Assembly (NCBI RefSeq): GCF_003151075.1
Contig: NZ_CP029482.1
Span: 5,890,001-5,954,000 of the forward strand
DNA length: 64,000 bases
Source of the DNA: Pseudomonas sp. 31-12
GTDB lineage: Bacteria > Pseudomonadota > Gammaproteobacteria > Pseudomonadales > Pseudomonadaceae
Direction: 5' to 3'
A program made the translations under genes and the position numbers. Within the stretch, counting starts at the first letter, position 1, and every line of letters starts with the position of its first letter. Positions 17,331 to 27,193 of this stretch are shown here, piece after piece. The notes under the pieces were generated by a model. The model was not told the DNA's origin and made no database searches. It saw only the letters and a program-made list of their open reading frames with translations.

Positions 17331-20268
17331 CCTGACCCAGATGATCCTGATCAGCGCCGCCTACCTGGCGGTGCTGTTCGGCGTGGCCTGGATCAGCGAA
17401 CGGGGCATGATCCCCCGGGCGATCATTCGCCACCCGCTGACGTACACCCTGTCGCTGGGCGTGTATGCCAGCGCCTGGGCGTTTTACGGCACGGTGGGCC
17501 TGGCCTATCAGTATGGCTATGGCTTTCTGTCCAGCTACCTGGGGGTTTCCGGGGCATTTTTGCTGGCACCGGTGTTGCTGTACCCGATCCTGAAAATCAC
17601 CCGCACCTATCAACTGTCGTCCCTCGCCGACCTGTTCGCCTTCCGTTTCCGCAGCACCTGGGCCGGGGCACTGACGACGATTTTCATGCTGATCGGCGTG
17701 CTGCCGTTGCTGGCGCTGCAGATTCAGGCGGTCGCCGACTCCATCGGCATCCTCACGCGCGAGCCGGTGCAACACCGCGTGGCCCTGAGTTTCTGCGCAC
17801 TGATTACCCTGTTCACGATCTTCTTCGGCTCGCGCCACATCGCCACCCGCGAGAAGCATGAAGGCCTGGTGTTCGCGATTGCTTTCGAGTCGGTGATCAA
17901 GCTGATCGCCATCGGCGGCGTCGGCCTCTATGCCCTTTATGGGGTATTCGATGGCCCGCAACAGCTGGAGCTGTGGCTGCTGCAAAACCAGACCGCCCTC
18001 GCCGCTTTGCACACGCCGTTGCAGGAAGGCCCATGGCGCACGCTGCTGTTGGTGTTCTTCGCTTCGGCGATCGTGATGCCGCACATGTACCACATGACCT
18101 TTACCGAAAACCTCAACCCGCGCTCGCTGGTCAGCGCAAGTTGGGGTTTGCCGCTGTTCCTGCTGCTGATGAGTCTGGCGGTGCCGCTGATCCTCTGGGC
18201 CGGCCTGAAACTTGGCGCCACGACCAATCCGGAATATTTCACGCTGGGCATCGGCATCGCCGCCAACAGCAAAGCCCTGGCATTACTCGCCTATATCGGT
18301 GGATTGTCGGCCGCCAGCGGGCTGATCATCGTCACCACCCTGGCGCTGTCCGGGATGGCGCTGAACCACTTGGTGCTGCCGCTCTATCAACCACCGGCCG
18401 AAGGCAACATCTATCGCTGGCTGAAGTGGACCCGCCGCGCACTGATCGTTGCGATCATCATGGCCGGTTACGGCTTCTACCTGTTGCTGGGCGCCGAACA
18501 GGACCTGGCCAACCTCGGCATCGTCGCGTTTGTCGCCACGCTGCAATTCCTGCCGGGCGTGTTGTCGGTGCTGTATTGGCCGACCGCCAACCGTCGTGGA
18601 TTCATCGCCGGTTTGCTGGCGGGGATTCTGGTGTGGCTGGTGACCATGCTGTTGCCGCTGGTCGGCAATCTGCAGGGCTTTTACATTCCGCTGCTGAACA
18701 TGATCTACGTGCTGGACGACACCAGTTGGCACATGGCCGCAATCGCATCCCTGGCCGCCAACGTGCTGATGTTCACCCTGATCTCGCTATTCACCAACGC
18801 CAGCCCCGAAGAGGCCAGCGCTGCCGAAGCCTGCGCCGTGGACAACGTGCGCCGGCCGCAACGCCGCGAGCTGCACGCTGCCTCGCCTCAGGAATTCGCT
18901 ACGCAACTGGCCAAACCATTGGGCGCGAAAGCCGCACAAAAAGAAGTCGAACAGGCACTGCGCGATCTTTATCTGCCGTTCGACGAGCGCCGGCCGTACG
19001 CCTTGCGCCGTTTGCGTGACCGTATCGAAGCCAACCTGTCCGGCCTGATGGGCCCGAGTGTGGCGCAAGACATGGTCGAAACCTTCCTGCCGTACAAGGC
19101 CGGCGGCGAAAACTACGTCACCGAAGACATCCATTTCATCGAAAGCCGCCTTGAGGACTATCACTCGCGCCTCACCGGCCTTGCCGCCGAACTCGATGCC
19201 CTGCGCCGCTATCACCGCCAGACCTTGCAGGAATTGCCGATGGGCGTGTGCTCGCTGGCCAAGGATCAGGAAATCCTCATGTGGAACAAAGCCATGGAGG
19301 AGCTGACCGGGATTGCCGCGCAGCGTGTGGTCGGTTCACGCCTGAGCACCATCGCCGATCCGTGGAAAGAACTGCTGCAAGGCTTCATCAATCTGCCGGA
19401 CGAGCATTTGCACAAGCAGCACCTGGCGCTTGATGGCCAGACGCGCTGGCTGAACCTGCACAAAGCGGCGATCGATGAACCGCTCGCGCCGGGTAACAGT
19501 GGCCTGGTATTGCTGGTGGAAGACCTGACCGAAACCCAGATGCTCGAAGACAAACTGGTGCACTCCGAGCGCCTGGCCAGCATCGGCCGCCTCGCCGCGG
19601 GTGTGGCCCATGAAATCGGCAACCCTATCACCGGCATCGCGTGCCTGGCGCAGAACCTGCGCGAAGAGCGTGAAGACGATGGCGAGCTGAAGGAAATCAG
19701 CGGGCAGATCCTCGAGCAGACCAAGCGCGTGTCACGCATCGTTCAGTCGCTGATGAGCTTCGCCCACGCCGGCAGCCATCAGCACAGCGACGAGCCCGTC
19801 TGTCTGGCCGAAGTGGCCCAGGATGCGATCGGTCTGCTGGCCCTGAACCGACGCAATTTCGAAGTGCAGTTCTATAATCTGTGCGACCCCGATCACTGGG
19901 TCGAAGGCGATCCACAGCGCCTCGCCCAGGTCTTGATCAACCTGCTCTCAAACGCCCGTGACGCCTCGCCTCCCGGCAGTGCGGTGCGGGTCAAAAGCGA
20001 AGCCGGCGAACACACGGTCGATCTGATCGTGGAAGACGAAGGCAGTGGTATTCCGAAGAACATCATGGACAGATTGTTCGAACCTTTCTTCACCACCAAG
20101 GATCCTGGCGAAGGCACCGGTCTGGGCCTTGCACTGGTCTATTCCATCGTTGAAGAGCATTATGGACAAATCACCATCGACAGCCCGGCTGATGTACAAA
20201 GCCAACGCGGCACCCGTATCCGGGTGACTTTGCCGCGTCATGTCGAAGCGACGTCCGCTGTGAACTGA
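17314..20268 (+). CDS. cbrA: Sensor histidine kinase CbrA
   Basis: A 984-aa inner-membrane protein. Residues ~1-500 form an SLC5-type sodium:solute symporter domain with about 13 helices (known to transport histidine in relatives); then a STAC-like and a PAS region (near 635-740); then a HisKA domain with phosphoacceptor His766 in GVAHEIGNP, and the ATPase domain with NLLSNARDA, and [10 protein letters not shown]. It phosphorylates CbrB in response to carbon:nitrogen balance. The first ATG (17314) has no good Shine-Dalgarno, fitting coupling to cbrX; the ATG at 17320 is an alternative. Confidence 0.96.
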   Translation: MPMSFSLTQMILISAAYLAVLFGVAWISERGMIPRAIIRHPLTYTLSLGVYASAWAFYGTVGLAYQYGYGFLSSYLGVSGAFLLAPVLLYPILKITRTYQLSSLADLFAFRFRSTWAGALTTIFMLIGVLPLLALQIQAVADSIGILTREPVQHRVALSFCALITLFTIFFGSRHIATREKHEGLVFAIAFESVIKLIAIGGVGLYALYGVFDGPQQLELWLLQNQTALAALHTPLQEGPWRTLLLVFFASAIVMPHMYHMTFTENLNPRSLVSASWGLPLFLLLMSLAVPLILWAGLKLGATTNPEYFTLGIGIAANSKALALLAYIGGLSAASGLIIVTTLALSGMALNHLVLPLYQPPAEGNIYRWLKWTRRALIVAIIMAGYGFYLLLGAEQDLANLGIVAFVATLQFLPGVLSVLYWPTANRRGFIAGLLAGILVWLVTMLLPLVGNLQGFYIPLLNMIYVLDDTSWHMAAIASLAANVLMFTLISLFTNASPEEASAAEACAVDNVRRPQRRELHAASPQEFATQLAKPLGAKAAQKEVEQALRDLYLPFDERRPYALRRLRDRIEANLSGLMGPSVAQDMVETFLPYKAGGENYVTEDIHFIESRLEDYHSRLTGLAAELDALRRYHRQTLQELPMGVCSLAKDQEILMWNKAMEELTGIAAQRVVGSRLSTIADPWKELLQGFINLPDEHLHKQHLALDGQTRWLNLHKAAIDEPLAPGNSGLVLLVEDLTETQMLEDKLVHSERLASIGRLAAGVAHEIGNPITGIACLAQNLREEREDDGELKEISGQILEQTKRVSRIVQSLMSFAHAGSHQHSDEPVCLAEVAQDAIGLLALNRRNFEVQFYNLCDPDHWVEGDPQRLAQVLINLLSNARDASPPGSAVRVKSEAGEHTVDLIVEDEGSGIPKNIMDRLFEPFFTTKDPGEGTGLGLALVYSIVEEHYGQITIDSPADVQSQRGTRIRVTLPRHVEATSAVN

Positions 20269-20290
20269 GACCGTCGAGAGTATCGAATCA

Positions 20291-21727
20291 ATGCCGCACA
20301 TTTTGATCGTCGAAGACGAAACAATTATCCGCTCCGCCTTGCGCCGCCTGCTGGAACGTAACCAGTACCAGGTCAGCGAAGCCGGTTCAGTGCAGGAAGC
20401 ACAAGAACGCTTCACCATTCCCACGTTCGACCTGATCGTCAGCGACTTGCGTCTGCCGGGCGCCCCGGGCACCGAGTTGATCAAACTCGGCCAGGGCACT
20501 CCGGTGCTGATCATGACCAGCTACGCCAGCCTGCGTTCGGCCGTAGATTCGATGAAGATGGGTGCGGTGGATTACATCGCCAAACCTTTCGACCACGACG
20601 AAATGCTCCAGGCCGTCGCCCGAATCCTGCGTGACCGCCAGTCGCTGCCAGCCAGCGGCGAACCGGTCACCGGCAAAGCCGGCAATGGCGCAGCAAAACC
20701 AGGTGTCGATAACAGCAACGGCGAAATCGGCATCATTGGTTCATGCCCGCCGATGCAGGACCTGTACAGCAAGATCCGCAAAGTCGCGCCGACCGATTCC
20801 AATGTCCTGATCCAGGGCGAATCCGGTACCGGTAAAGAACTGGTGGCCCGCGCCCTGCACAACCTGTCCCGACGCGCCAAGGCGCCGATGATTTCGGTGA
20901 ACTGCGCAGCCATTCCGGAAAGCCTGATCGAGTCCGAACTGTTCGGCCACGAAAAGGGCGCATTCACCGGCGCCAGCGCCGGGCGTGCCGGTCTGGTGGA
21001 AGCGGCCGACGGCGGCACCTTGTTCCTCGACGAAATCGGCGAACTGCCGCTGGAAGCCCAGGCTCGCCTGCTGCGCGTATTGCAGGAAGGTGAAATTCGC
21101 CGGGTCGGCTCAGTCCAGTCGCAAAAGGTCGATGTGCGTTTGATCGCCGCGACTCACCGCGACCTCAAGAGCCTGGCGAAGATCGGTCAGTTCCGTGAAG
21201 ACTTGTACTACCGCCTCCACGTGATCGCCCTGAAACTGCCGGCCTTGCGCGAGCGCGGTGCCGACGTCAACGAGATCGCCAATGCCTTCCTGGCGCGACA
21301 GAGCGCGCGGGTCAACCGCACCGACCTGAAGTTCGCCGCGGATGCCGAGCAGGCGATTCGTCATTATTCCTGGCCGGGTAACGTTCGTGAACTGGAAAAC
21401 GCCGTCGAGCGCGCCGTCATCCTGTGTGAGAGCCCGGAGATTTCCGCCGAGCTGCTGGGGATCGACATCGAACTGAGCGATCTGGAAGACGACGACTTCA
21501 TCGGCCTGCCCCCGCAACAGGGCAACGGCGCCAGCAACAACAATCATGAGCCGACCGAAGACCTGTCGCTGGAAGACTACTTCCAGCACTTCGTGCTTGA
21601 GCATCAGGACCACATGACGGAAACCGAACTGGCGCGCAAACTCGGGGTGAGTCGCAAATGCCTGTGGGAACGTCGTCAGCGCCTGGGCATTCCGCGGCGC
21701 AAGACCGGGGTGGCCAGCGAGAGCTGA
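20291..21727 (+). CDS. cbrB: Response regulator CbrB (NtrC family, sigma-54 activator)
   Basis: A 478-aa activator with a receiver domain (phosphorylated Asp52 in VSDLRLPG), an AAA+ domain with Walker A GESGTGKE and an intact sigma-54-contacting GAFTGA loop, and a Fis-type helix-turn-helix at the end ([20 protein letters not shown]). It sits 22 bp after cbrA. Its known main target, crcZ, is directly downstream and has a matching TGTTAC-N14-GTAACA site and a sigma-54 promoter. Confidence 0.96.
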   Translation: MPHILIVEDETIIRSALRRLLERNQYQVSEAGSVQEAQERFTIPTFDLIVSDLRLPGAPGTELIKLGQGTPVLIMTSYASLRSAVDSMKMGAVDYIAKPFDHDEMLQAVARILRDRQSLPASGEPVTGKAGNGAAKPGVDNSNGEIGIIGSCPPMQDLYSKIRKVAPTDSNVLIQGESGTGKELVARALHNLSRRAKAPMISVNCAAIPESLIESELFGHEKGAFTGASAGRAGLVEAADGGTLFLDEIGELPLEAQARLLRVLQEGEIRRVGSVQSQKVDVRLIAATHRDLKSLAKIGQFREDLYYRLHVIALKLPALRERGADVNEIANAFLARQSARVNRTDLKFAADAEQAIRHYSWPGNVRELENAVERAVILCESPEISAELLGIDIELSDLEDDDFIGLPPQQGNGASNNNHEPTEDLSLEDYFQHFVLEHQDHMTETELARKLGVSRKCLWERRQRLGIPRRKTGVASES

Positions 21728-21774
21728 ACGTCACCTGTCAGGTGTGCGGGTAACACGTGACTTTGTGAAAAAAC

Positions 21775-21800
21775 TGTTACCCCAGTCTTTTCACGTAACA
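21775..21800 (+). promoter_or_regulatory. CbrB binding site (UAS) for crcZ
   Basis: TGTTAC (21775-21780), exactly 14 nt, GTAACA (21795-21800). This is the inverted-repeat arrangement reported for CbrB. It lies about 125-150 bp before the predicted crcZ start, a normal distance for an enhancer-type sigma-54 activator. A further GTAACA lies at 21750-21755. Confidence 0.8.
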
Positions 21801-21804
21801 GAAG

Positions 21805-21838
21805 CCGGGGCTTACGGTAACGAAGCCCCGGTTTTTTT
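21805..21838 (+). terminator. cbrB terminator
   Basis: CCGGGGCTT (21805-21813) and AAGCCCCGG (21823-21831) form a 9-bp stem followed by seven Ts. It separates the cbrAB transcript from crcZ and lies between the CbrB site and the crcZ promoter. Confidence 0.9.
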
Positions 21839-21897
21839 GGGCCTCGAAAAACCCCATCAACCCGCCTAACCCCTTGTTCTACTGGGTCTCGCAAAAG

Positions 21898-21914
21898 TTG
21901 GCACGCACCCTGCT
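21898..21914 (+). promoter_or_regulatory. Sigma-54 promoter of crcZ
   Basis: TTGGCACGCACCCTGCT matches the -24/-12 consensus TTGGCACGNNNNTTGCW, with GG at 21900-21901 and GC at 21912-21913 (10 nt between). Transcription should begin about 21925. Confidence 0.88.
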
Positions 21915-21924
21915 ATATGTTTAG

Positions 21925-22295
21925 TACAAGAACAATAACAAGCAATGCACAAGACAATAAAAATAAGACGAATCGACTCACGCACAATAAAAACAAGACG
22001 GCGAGAGGCGCAGCTAACTGATTCTTTTGGAGAGGCGTTGTATTTGGGGCTTGCCCCACGACCAGGCCGAGAATAATAAAAAACTGTCCTAAGACAGTGC
22101 CTGAACTGGTTGGATCGCAAGATCACTGCAACACAGCGACCAAAGCAATCCGTTTGCTCTTGGCTCCCGATTGGGAGGGTCATGAAGGAAAAGCTTCATG
22201 GCGAGGGCACTTAACAAAAACAAAAAGCCCGAATCAAAAATAAAAATAGAGCATGCAACTACTTTCTTGGGGAGCTTCGGCTCCCCTTGTAGTTT
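21925..22295 (+). ncRNA. crcZ: CrcZ, Hfq/Crc-sequestering small RNA
   Basis: A non-coding stretch of about 370 nt between cbrB and pcnB, the conserved crcZ position. It is rich in A-rich CA motifs that bind Hfq with Crc: ACAAGAACAATAACAAG near 21925-21941, CAATAAAAATAAGA near 21955, ACAATAAAAACAAGA near 21984, AATAATAAAAAAC near 22073, ACAAAAACAAAAAG near 22216 and CAAAAATAAAAATAG near 22236. It ends in a terminator hairpin. Made when CbrB is active, it relieves catabolite repression. The 5' end is predicted from the promoter. Confidence 0.88.
22269..22295 (+). terminator. crcZ terminator
   Basis: GGGGAGC (22269-22275), TTCG loop overlap and GCTCCCC (22280-22286), followed by the T-rich TTGTAGTTT. 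Confidence 0.8.
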
Positions 22296-22311
22296 CTGGC
22301 GTTTGAGCTCT

Positions 22312-22327
22312 TGTAGCAGCTGCTACA
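22312..22327. repeat. Perfect 16-bp palindrome before pcnB
   Basis: TGTAGCAGCTGCTACA is a perfect palindrome, followed by a second GCTACAC unit at 22334-22340. It lies between crcZ and pcnB. It could be an operator or a fragment of a dispersed repeat. Confidence 0.5.
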
Positions 22328-22475
22328 CGGTTCGCTACACAAACTCGCCTTCCAGACATCCCCTTCAAGTGCTTGCGCAGCTTCCTACACCATCCCCCGA
22401 CTAAATGCTAGAATCCCCGCCCATCATGCGGTCATTCTTCGTTATGGCCGAACATTCCTTCAAACAGTGCATCCC

Positions 22476-23876
22476 ATGCTGAAGAAGTTGTTCCAGTCAT
22501 TCCGTTCTCCCAAGCGTCATACGCAACACATTCGCAGTACGCCTGAAGTGCTCAACAGCGGCCAACATTCGCTGCAAAAGGGTCAGTTCAGCCGTTACGC
22601 GGTGAACATCGTCGAACGCCTGCAGAACGCCGGTTACCAGGCTTACCTGGTTGGCGGCTGTGTGCGTGACATGCTGCTTGGCATCACGCCAAAAGATTTC
22701 GACGTCGCCACCAGTGCCACCCCTGAACAGGTGCGAGCCGAATTCCGCAATGCGCGGATCATCGGTCGCCGCTTCAAACTGGTGCATATCCACTTTGGCC
22801 GCGAAATCATCGAAGTCGCGACCTTCCGCGCTAATCACCCGCAAAACGACGACGAAGAAGACAGCAACCAGTCTTCCCGTAACGAGAGCGGGCGTATCCT
22901 GCGCGACAACGTCTACGGCACGCTGGAAGAAGACGCGCAACGCCGCGACTTCACCATCAACGCCCTGTATTACGATCCGGTCAGCGAGCGCATTCTCGAT
23001 TACGCCAATGGCGTACACGACATTCGCAATCACCTGATCCGTCTGATCGGCGACCCGAAGCAACGCTACCAGGAAGACCCGGTACGGATGCTGCGGGCCG
23101 TGCGTTTCGCCGCCAAGCTTAATTTCGGCATCGAAAAACACAGCGCCCAGCCGATCCGCGACTTGGCGCCGATGTTGCGCGAGATCCCGTCAGCCCGTCT
23201 GTTCGAAGAAGTGCTCAAGCTGTTCCTCTCCGGCCATGCCGCGGACACCTTCGAGATGCTGGTCGACCTGCAGCTGTTCGATCCGCTGTTCCCGGCCAGT
23301 GCCGAGGCGCTGGAATACAACCCGACGTACACCCACACCTTGATCAGCGAAGCGTTGATCAATACCGACCTGCGCATCAAGCAGAACAAACCGGTTACCC
23401 CGGCGTTCCTGTTTGCAGCCCTGTTGTGGCCTGCCCTGCCGGCCCGCGTACTGCGCCTGCAAGAACGTGGCATGCCGCCGATTCCGGCGATGCAGGAAGC
23501 GGCTCATGAGCTGATTGCCGAACAGTGTCAGCGGATCGCGATCCCGAAACGCTTCACCATGCCGATCCGCGAAATCTGGGACATGCAGGAACGTCTTCCG
23601 CGCCGCAGCGGCAAGCGGGCCGACCTGTTGCTGGATAACCCGCGGTTCCGCGCCGGTTACGACTTCTTGCTGCTGCGCGAAAGCGCTGGCGAGCAGACCG
23701 ATGGCCTGGGCGAATGGTGGACTGACTATCAGGACGCCAACGACAGTGAGCGTCGGGACATGATCCGCGACCTCAGCGGCAAGGATGAAGGCACCGGCGC
23801 TCCACGCAAACGTCGTCGCAGCGGTGGCGCCAAGCGCAAACGCGCGGCCGGCGCACCGAGTGCCACGGGCGAGTAA
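22476..23876 (+). CDS. pcnB: Poly(A) polymerase I
   Basis: A class II nucleotidyltransferase of about 466 aa that adds 3' poly(A) tails and so promotes RNA decay. It has the active-site GGCVRDMLLG helix and the DFDVAT pair of metal-binding aspartates, followed by the RNA-binding domain (EDPVRMLRAVRFAAKL), and a basic C-terminal tail rich in KRRRSG-type sequence. The ATG at 22476 is chosen over an upstream GTG at 22467; neither has a clear Shine-Dalgarno. Next gene folK starts 4 bp after the stop. Confidence 0.95.
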   Translation: MLKKLFQSFRSPKRHTQHIRSTPEVLNSGQHSLQKGQFSRYAVNIVERLQNAGYQAYLVGGCVRDMLLGITPKDFDVATSATPEQVRAEFRNARIIGRRFKLVHIHFGREIIEVATFRANHPQNDDEEDSNQSSRNESGRILRDNVYGTLEEDAQRRDFTINALYYDPVSERILDYANGVHDIRNHLIRLIGDPKQRYQEDPVRMLRAVRFAAKLNFGIEKHSAQPIRDLAPMLREIPSARLFEEVLKLFLSGHAADTFEMLVDLQLFDPLFPASAEALEYNPTYTHTLISEALINTDLRIKQNKPVTPAFLFAALLWPALPARVLRLQERGMPPIPAMQEAAHELIAEQCQRIAIPKRFTMPIREIWDMQERLPRRSGKRADLLLDNPRFRAGYDFLLLRESAGEQTDGLGEWWTDYQDANDSERRDMIRDLSGKDEGTGAPRKRRRSGGAKRKRAAGAPSATGE

Positions 23877-23879
23877 TCC

Positions 23880-24365
23880 ATGGAACGCATCTACATCGGC
23901 ATGGGCAGCAATCTGGCTGACCCCGCCGAACAATTGCGCAGCGCCGTCGAGGCGCTGGCTCGGTTGCCGCAGACCGAACTGATCGGTGTGTCCGGGTTTT
24001 ATCAAAGCGACTCGCTCCTGCCCGGCCAACCGCGTTACACCAACGCGGTCGCCGCCCTCGACAGCACGCTCACGCCGCTGGACCTGCTCGATGCGCTGCA
24101 AGCCATCGAGAACGGACAGGGCCGCGAGCGTCTTGAGCGCTGGGGGCCGCGCACGCTGGACCTCGACATCGTGCTGTTTGGCGATCGGCTGATCGACGAA
24201 CCACGCCTCAAGGTGCCGCACTATCACATGCAGGAACGGGCTTTCGTACTGTATCCGCTGGCCGAACTCGCGCCGACGGAGCTGCATCTGGCCGATGGTC
24301 GCAGCCTGAAGGCACTACTCGCCGATTGCCCGTTCGTCGGCCTGGAACGCCTCCCCCAAAATTAA
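23880..24365 (+). CDS. folK: 6-hydroxymethyl-7,8-dihydropterin pyrophosphokinase
   Basis: A 161-aa HPPK that transfers pyrophosphate from ATP to hydroxymethyl-dihydropterin in folate synthesis. It has the N-terminal GMGSNL segment, the NAVAALDS strand and the catalytic RWGPRTLDLDIVLFG region with its metal-binding aspartates. Length is typical. It lies 3 bp after pcnB, the conserved pcnB-folK pair often followed by panBC as here. Confidence 0.96.
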   Translation: MERIYIGMGSNLADPAEQLRSAVEALARLPQTELIGVSGFYQSDSLLPGQPRYTNAVAALDSTLTPLDLLDALQAIENGQGRERLERWGPRTLDLDIVLFGDRLIDEPRLKVPHYHMQERAFVLYPLAELAPTELHLADGRSLKALLADCPFVGLERLPQN

Positions 24366-24374
24366 CACCGATCC

Positions 24375-24466
24375 CTGTGGGAGCAGGCTTGCCCGCGATG
24401 GCGGACTACCAGTCAGCATTGATGTTGAATGTAAAGTCGCCATCGCGGGCAAGCCCGCTCCCACAG
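24375..24466. repeat. REP pair (REPIN-like) between folK and panB
   Basis: CTGTGGGAGCAGGCTTGCCC (from 24375) and its inverted partner ending GCAAGCCCGCTCCCACAG (to 24466) flank a ~35-bp centre containing CAGCATTGATGTTGAATG. Five complete copies of this design are in the window. Confidence 0.85.
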
Positions 24467-24515
24467 TGTTTTGTACAAGGCTCAAGATCGACCGCAAACC
24501 TGCTGAAACGCATCA

Positions 24516-24555
24516 GTTACCCCGGTAACACCGACCGCGTAACAATGCGGTAACA
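24516..24555. promoter_or_regulatory. Cluster of GTAAC half-sites upstream of panB
   Basis: GTTAC-CCCG-GTAAC (24516-24529) is an inverted pair, followed by two more GTAACA units at 24539-24544 and 24550-24555 with regular ~11-14-bp steps. The half-sites resemble those of CbrB, but spacing differs and no sigma-54 promoter follows. The bound protein is unknown. Confidence 0.35.
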
Positions 24556-24735
24556 CATGCAATTGACTTCCCGAGTTCTCCTCACGACTATAGGCGTCCC
24601 GCTGCCGCCAACACGGCATTGAAGGGCGCAATCCAGGCCTTAAAAGCACGACAACAGACCGTGCGCCTGTATTTAACGAAGAATCACGCGCGTTACTCGC
24701 AGTAGTTTCCACAGCGCCTGAATGAGGAACTTTTC

Positions 24736-25536
24736 ATGCCAGCCATTACCCTGACCACTCTGCAAGGTCTCAAGCAAAAAGGTGAAAAGATCACCATGCT
24801 GACCTGCTATGACGCGACCTTCGCCCACGCCTGCAATCAGGCTGGCGTAGAAGTGCTGCTGGTGGGCGACTCCCTCGGCATGGTTCTGCAGGGTCACGAC
24901 AGCACCTTGCCGGTGACCACCGCGGAAATGGCTTACCACGTGGCAGCCGTCAAACGCGGTAACGCCGATGCGCTGATCCTCGCCGACCTGCCGTTCATGG
25001 CCTACGCCACCACCGAACAAGCCATGAGCAACAGCGCCCTGTTGATGCAGGCCGGTGCGCACATGGTCAAGGTTGAAGGGGCCTTGTGGCTCGCCGACTC
25101 GATCCGTCTGCTGGCCGAACGCGGTATCCCGGTGTGCGCGCACATGGGCCTGACGCCGCAATCGGTGAACATCCTGGGCGGTTATAAAGTCCAGGGCCGC
25201 AGCGAGAACCAGGCACGGCAAATGCGCGCCGACGCCATCGCCCTGGAGCAGGCCGGTGCAGCCATGTTGCTGCTGGAGTGCGTACCGAGCGAACTGGCCC
25301 AGGAAATCACCCAGGCGGTAGGCATTCCGGTGATCGGCATCGGCGCCGGCAGTGGCACCGACGGCCAGGTCCTGGTCCTGCACGACATGCTGGGCCTGTC
25401 GATTACCGGCCGTGTGCCTAAATTCGTAAAAAACTTCATGAACGGCCAGACCAGTATTCACGCTGCGTTGAGCGCCTACGTTTCTGAAGTCAAGGCAGCC
25501 ACTTTCCCTGGGATCGAACACGGATTCTCTGCATGA
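24736..25536 (+). CDS. panB: 3-methyl-2-oxobutanoate hydroxymethyltransferase
   Basis: A 266-aa decameric TIM-barrel enzyme making ketopantoate from 2-oxoisovalerate and methylene-THF, the first step to pantothenate. Family motifs are [10 protein letters not shown] near residue 21, [19 protein letters not shown] near 46, ADLPFM near 85, [11 protein letters not shown] and [22 protein letters not shown]. Its stop overlaps the panC start (ATGA), so panBC are coupled. Confidence 0.97.
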   Translation: MPAITLTTLQGLKQKGEKITMLTCYDATFAHACNQAGVEVLLVGDSLGMVLQGHDSTLPVTTAEMAYHVAAVKRGNADALILADLPFMAYATTEQAMSNSALLMQAGAHMVKVEGALWLADSIRLLAERGIPVCAHMGLTPQSVNILGGYKVQGRSENQARQMRADAIALEQAGAAMLLLECVPSELAQEITQAVGIPVIGIGAGSGTDGQVLVLHDMLGLSITGRVPKFVKNFMNGQTSIHAALSAYVSEVKAATFPGIEHGFSA

Positions 25537-26393
25537 ACACCGTAAAAACCGTACGCGAACTTCGGGCCGCTGTCGCCCGTGCCCGCAGCGAAGGCAAGCG
25601 CATCGGCTTCGTGCCGACCATGGGCAACCTGCACAGCGGTCATATCGCGCTGATTACCAAAGCGACCCAACGGGTGGATTTCGTGGTCGCGAGCATTTTC
25701 GTCAACCCGCTGCAATTCGGCGCCGGCGAAGACCTCGACAAGTACCCGCGGACCCTGGCCGCCGACCAAGAGAAACTGCTCCAGGCCGGTTGCCACCTGC
25801 TGTTCGCGCCAAGCGTCGAAGAGATGTACCCCGACGGCATGGCCGGCCAGACCCGCGTCAGCGTCCCGCAACTCTCCGAAGGCCTGTGCGGCGCCAGCCG
25901 TCCCGGGCATTTCGAAGGGGTGGCGACGGTGGTCAGCAAGCTGTTCAACATGGTCCAGCCGGACCTGGCGATCTTCGGCCAGAAAGATTTCCAGCAACTG
26001 GCGGTGATCAAATCCCTGGTCCACGACCTGAATATGCCGATCCAGATCATTGGCGAACCGACCGTACGTGCGCCCGATGGCCTGGCGCTGTCGTCGCGCA
26101 ATGGTTTCCTCAGCGAAGAGCAACGGGCCGTTGCGCCGACGGTATATCGCGGCCTGAGCCAGATTGCCGAGGCGATCAAACAGGGCGACCGGGATTTCCC
26201 GGCGCTGATCGACGCACAGATCAAGCAGCTCGAAGCGGCGGGATTGCGCCCTGATTACCTGGAGATTCGTCACGCGCAAACTTTGCGCCCGGCGACCCCT
26301 GAGGATCGGGACCTGGTGATTCTGGTGGCGGCGTTCCTGGGGACTACGCGGTTGATCGACAACCTGCACCTGAACCTCGACGCCACCGCCTGA
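25533..26393 (+). CDS. panC: Pantothenate synthetase
   Basis: A 286-aa cytidylyltransferase-like ligase joining pantoate and beta-alanine using ATP. The HIGH-type motif is in [16 protein letters not shown] (residues 24-39), with [19 protein letters not shown] and the [10 protein letters not shown] loop (KMSKS equivalent). Beta-alanine comes from PanD, encoded 195 bp downstream. Confidence 0.97.
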   Translation: MNTVKTVRELRAAVARARSEGKRIGFVPTMGNLHSGHIALITKATQRVDFVVASIFVNPLQFGAGEDLDKYPRTLAADQEKLLQAGCHLLFAPSVEEMYPDGMAGQTRVSVPQLSEGLCGASRPGHFEGVATVVSKLFNMVQPDLAIFGQKDFQQLAVIKSLVHDLNMPIQIIGEPTVRAPDGLALSSRNGFLSEEQRAVAPTVYRGLSQIAEAIKQGDRDFPALIDAQIKQLEAAGLRPDYLEIRHAQTLRPATPEDRDLVILVAAFLGTTRLIDNLHLNLDATA

Positions 26394-26404
26394 ACACCAC
26401 AAAA

Positions 26405-26501
26405 CCCCTGTAGAAGCGAGCCTGCTCGCGATGAGGCCATCACTTCAACATCTATGTTGAGTGGAAAGCCGCCATCGCGGGCAAGCCCGCTCCCACAGGG
26501 G
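26405..26501. repeat. REP pair between panC and panD
   Basis: A diverged left unit (CCCCTGTAGAAGCGAGCCTG) and a canonical right unit ending AAGCCCGCTCCCACAGGGG flank a centre with CACTTCAACATCTATGTTGA. The left arm has decayed while the right is intact. Confidence 0.8.
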
Positions 26502-26587
26502 ATCTGCGTCAGTTTTTACATCGTATTGCTGCCTCTGAAGCCTTCGGGCAAACTGCCCGCCGTTCGATTCCGACCTGGGAAACCCTC

Positions 26588-26968
26588 ATGCACGCCATCA
26601 TGCTCAAAGCCAAGCTGCATCGCGCCGAAGTCACTCACGCCGTACTCGATTACGAAGGTTCTTGCGCCATCGACGGCGAATGGCTGGACTTGTCCGGTAT
26701 CCGTGAATACGAACAGATCCAGATTTATAACGTCGACAACGGCGAACGCTTCACCACCTATGCGATTCGTGGTGAAGAAGGCTCGCGCATGATCTCGGTC
26801 AACGGCGCCGCCGCGCACAAGGCCAAGGTCGGTGACCGGGTGATCATCTGCGCCTACGCGCATTACAGCGAAGCCGAGTTGCTCAACTTCAAGCCGCGCA
26901 TGCTCTACATGGCGCCGGGCAATGAACTGAGCCACACCAGCAATGCCATTCCGGTTCAGGTCGCCTGA
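26588..26968 (+). CDS. panD: Aspartate 1-decarboxylase proenzyme
   Basis: A 126-aa proenzyme that self-cleaves at Gly24-Ser25 (YEGSCAIDG) to give a pyruvoyl cofactor, then makes beta-alanine from aspartate for PanC. The following catalytic Lys and Arg region ([11 protein letters not shown]) and [12 protein letters not shown] segment are conserved. Separated from panBC by a REP pair, so it may be transcribed on its own. Confidence 0.97.
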   Translation: MHAIMLKAKLHRAEVTHAVLDYEGSCAIDGEWLDLSGIREYEQIQIYNVDNGERFTTYAIRGEEGSRMISVNGAAAHKAKVGDRVIICAYAHYSEAELLNFKPRMLYMAPGNELSHTSNAIPVQVA

Positions 26969-26990
26969 TCGAACCGCCGCCCCTCCCGCT

Positions 26991-27044
26991 TGTCGAAACG
27001 TTCCCTGCTTTGTGTATAAAAAAGTACCGGGAACGTGTTAGACA
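26991..27044. repeat. Inverted repeat between panD and pgi
   Basis: TGTC-GAA-ACGTTCCC (26991-27005) is mirrored by GGGAACGT-GTTA-GACA (27029-27044), with an A-rich centre holding GTATAAAAAAG. It may be a panD terminator without a good T tract, or an operator for pgi. Confidence 0.45.
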
Positions 27045-27193
27045 AAGTCAAGACAGATCGCAGCGCGAGGTTTACTGTATTCGCCCTGTGTCATTGAAAT
27101 CGTGTCGACGCAGTTGACCGGACGCCTGCCCACGGCGCTCCGGGATTTTCAGTGTTCAAAAAAGCCGTTCAAGTAAAAAGGAAACCCGCAGCG

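Noticed and set aside
22386..22414. TAGAAT (22409-22414) as the pcnB -10
   Set aside because: The -10 is good but no recognisable -35 lies 15-19 nt upstream, so I do not list it as a promoter.
23190..24287. 365-codon frame opposite pcnB-folK
   Set aside because: Runs across two real genes; no supporting motif.
24560..24595. TTGACT...TATAGG as panB promoter
   Set aside because: The spacer is 20 nt, too long for a normal sigma-70 promoter.
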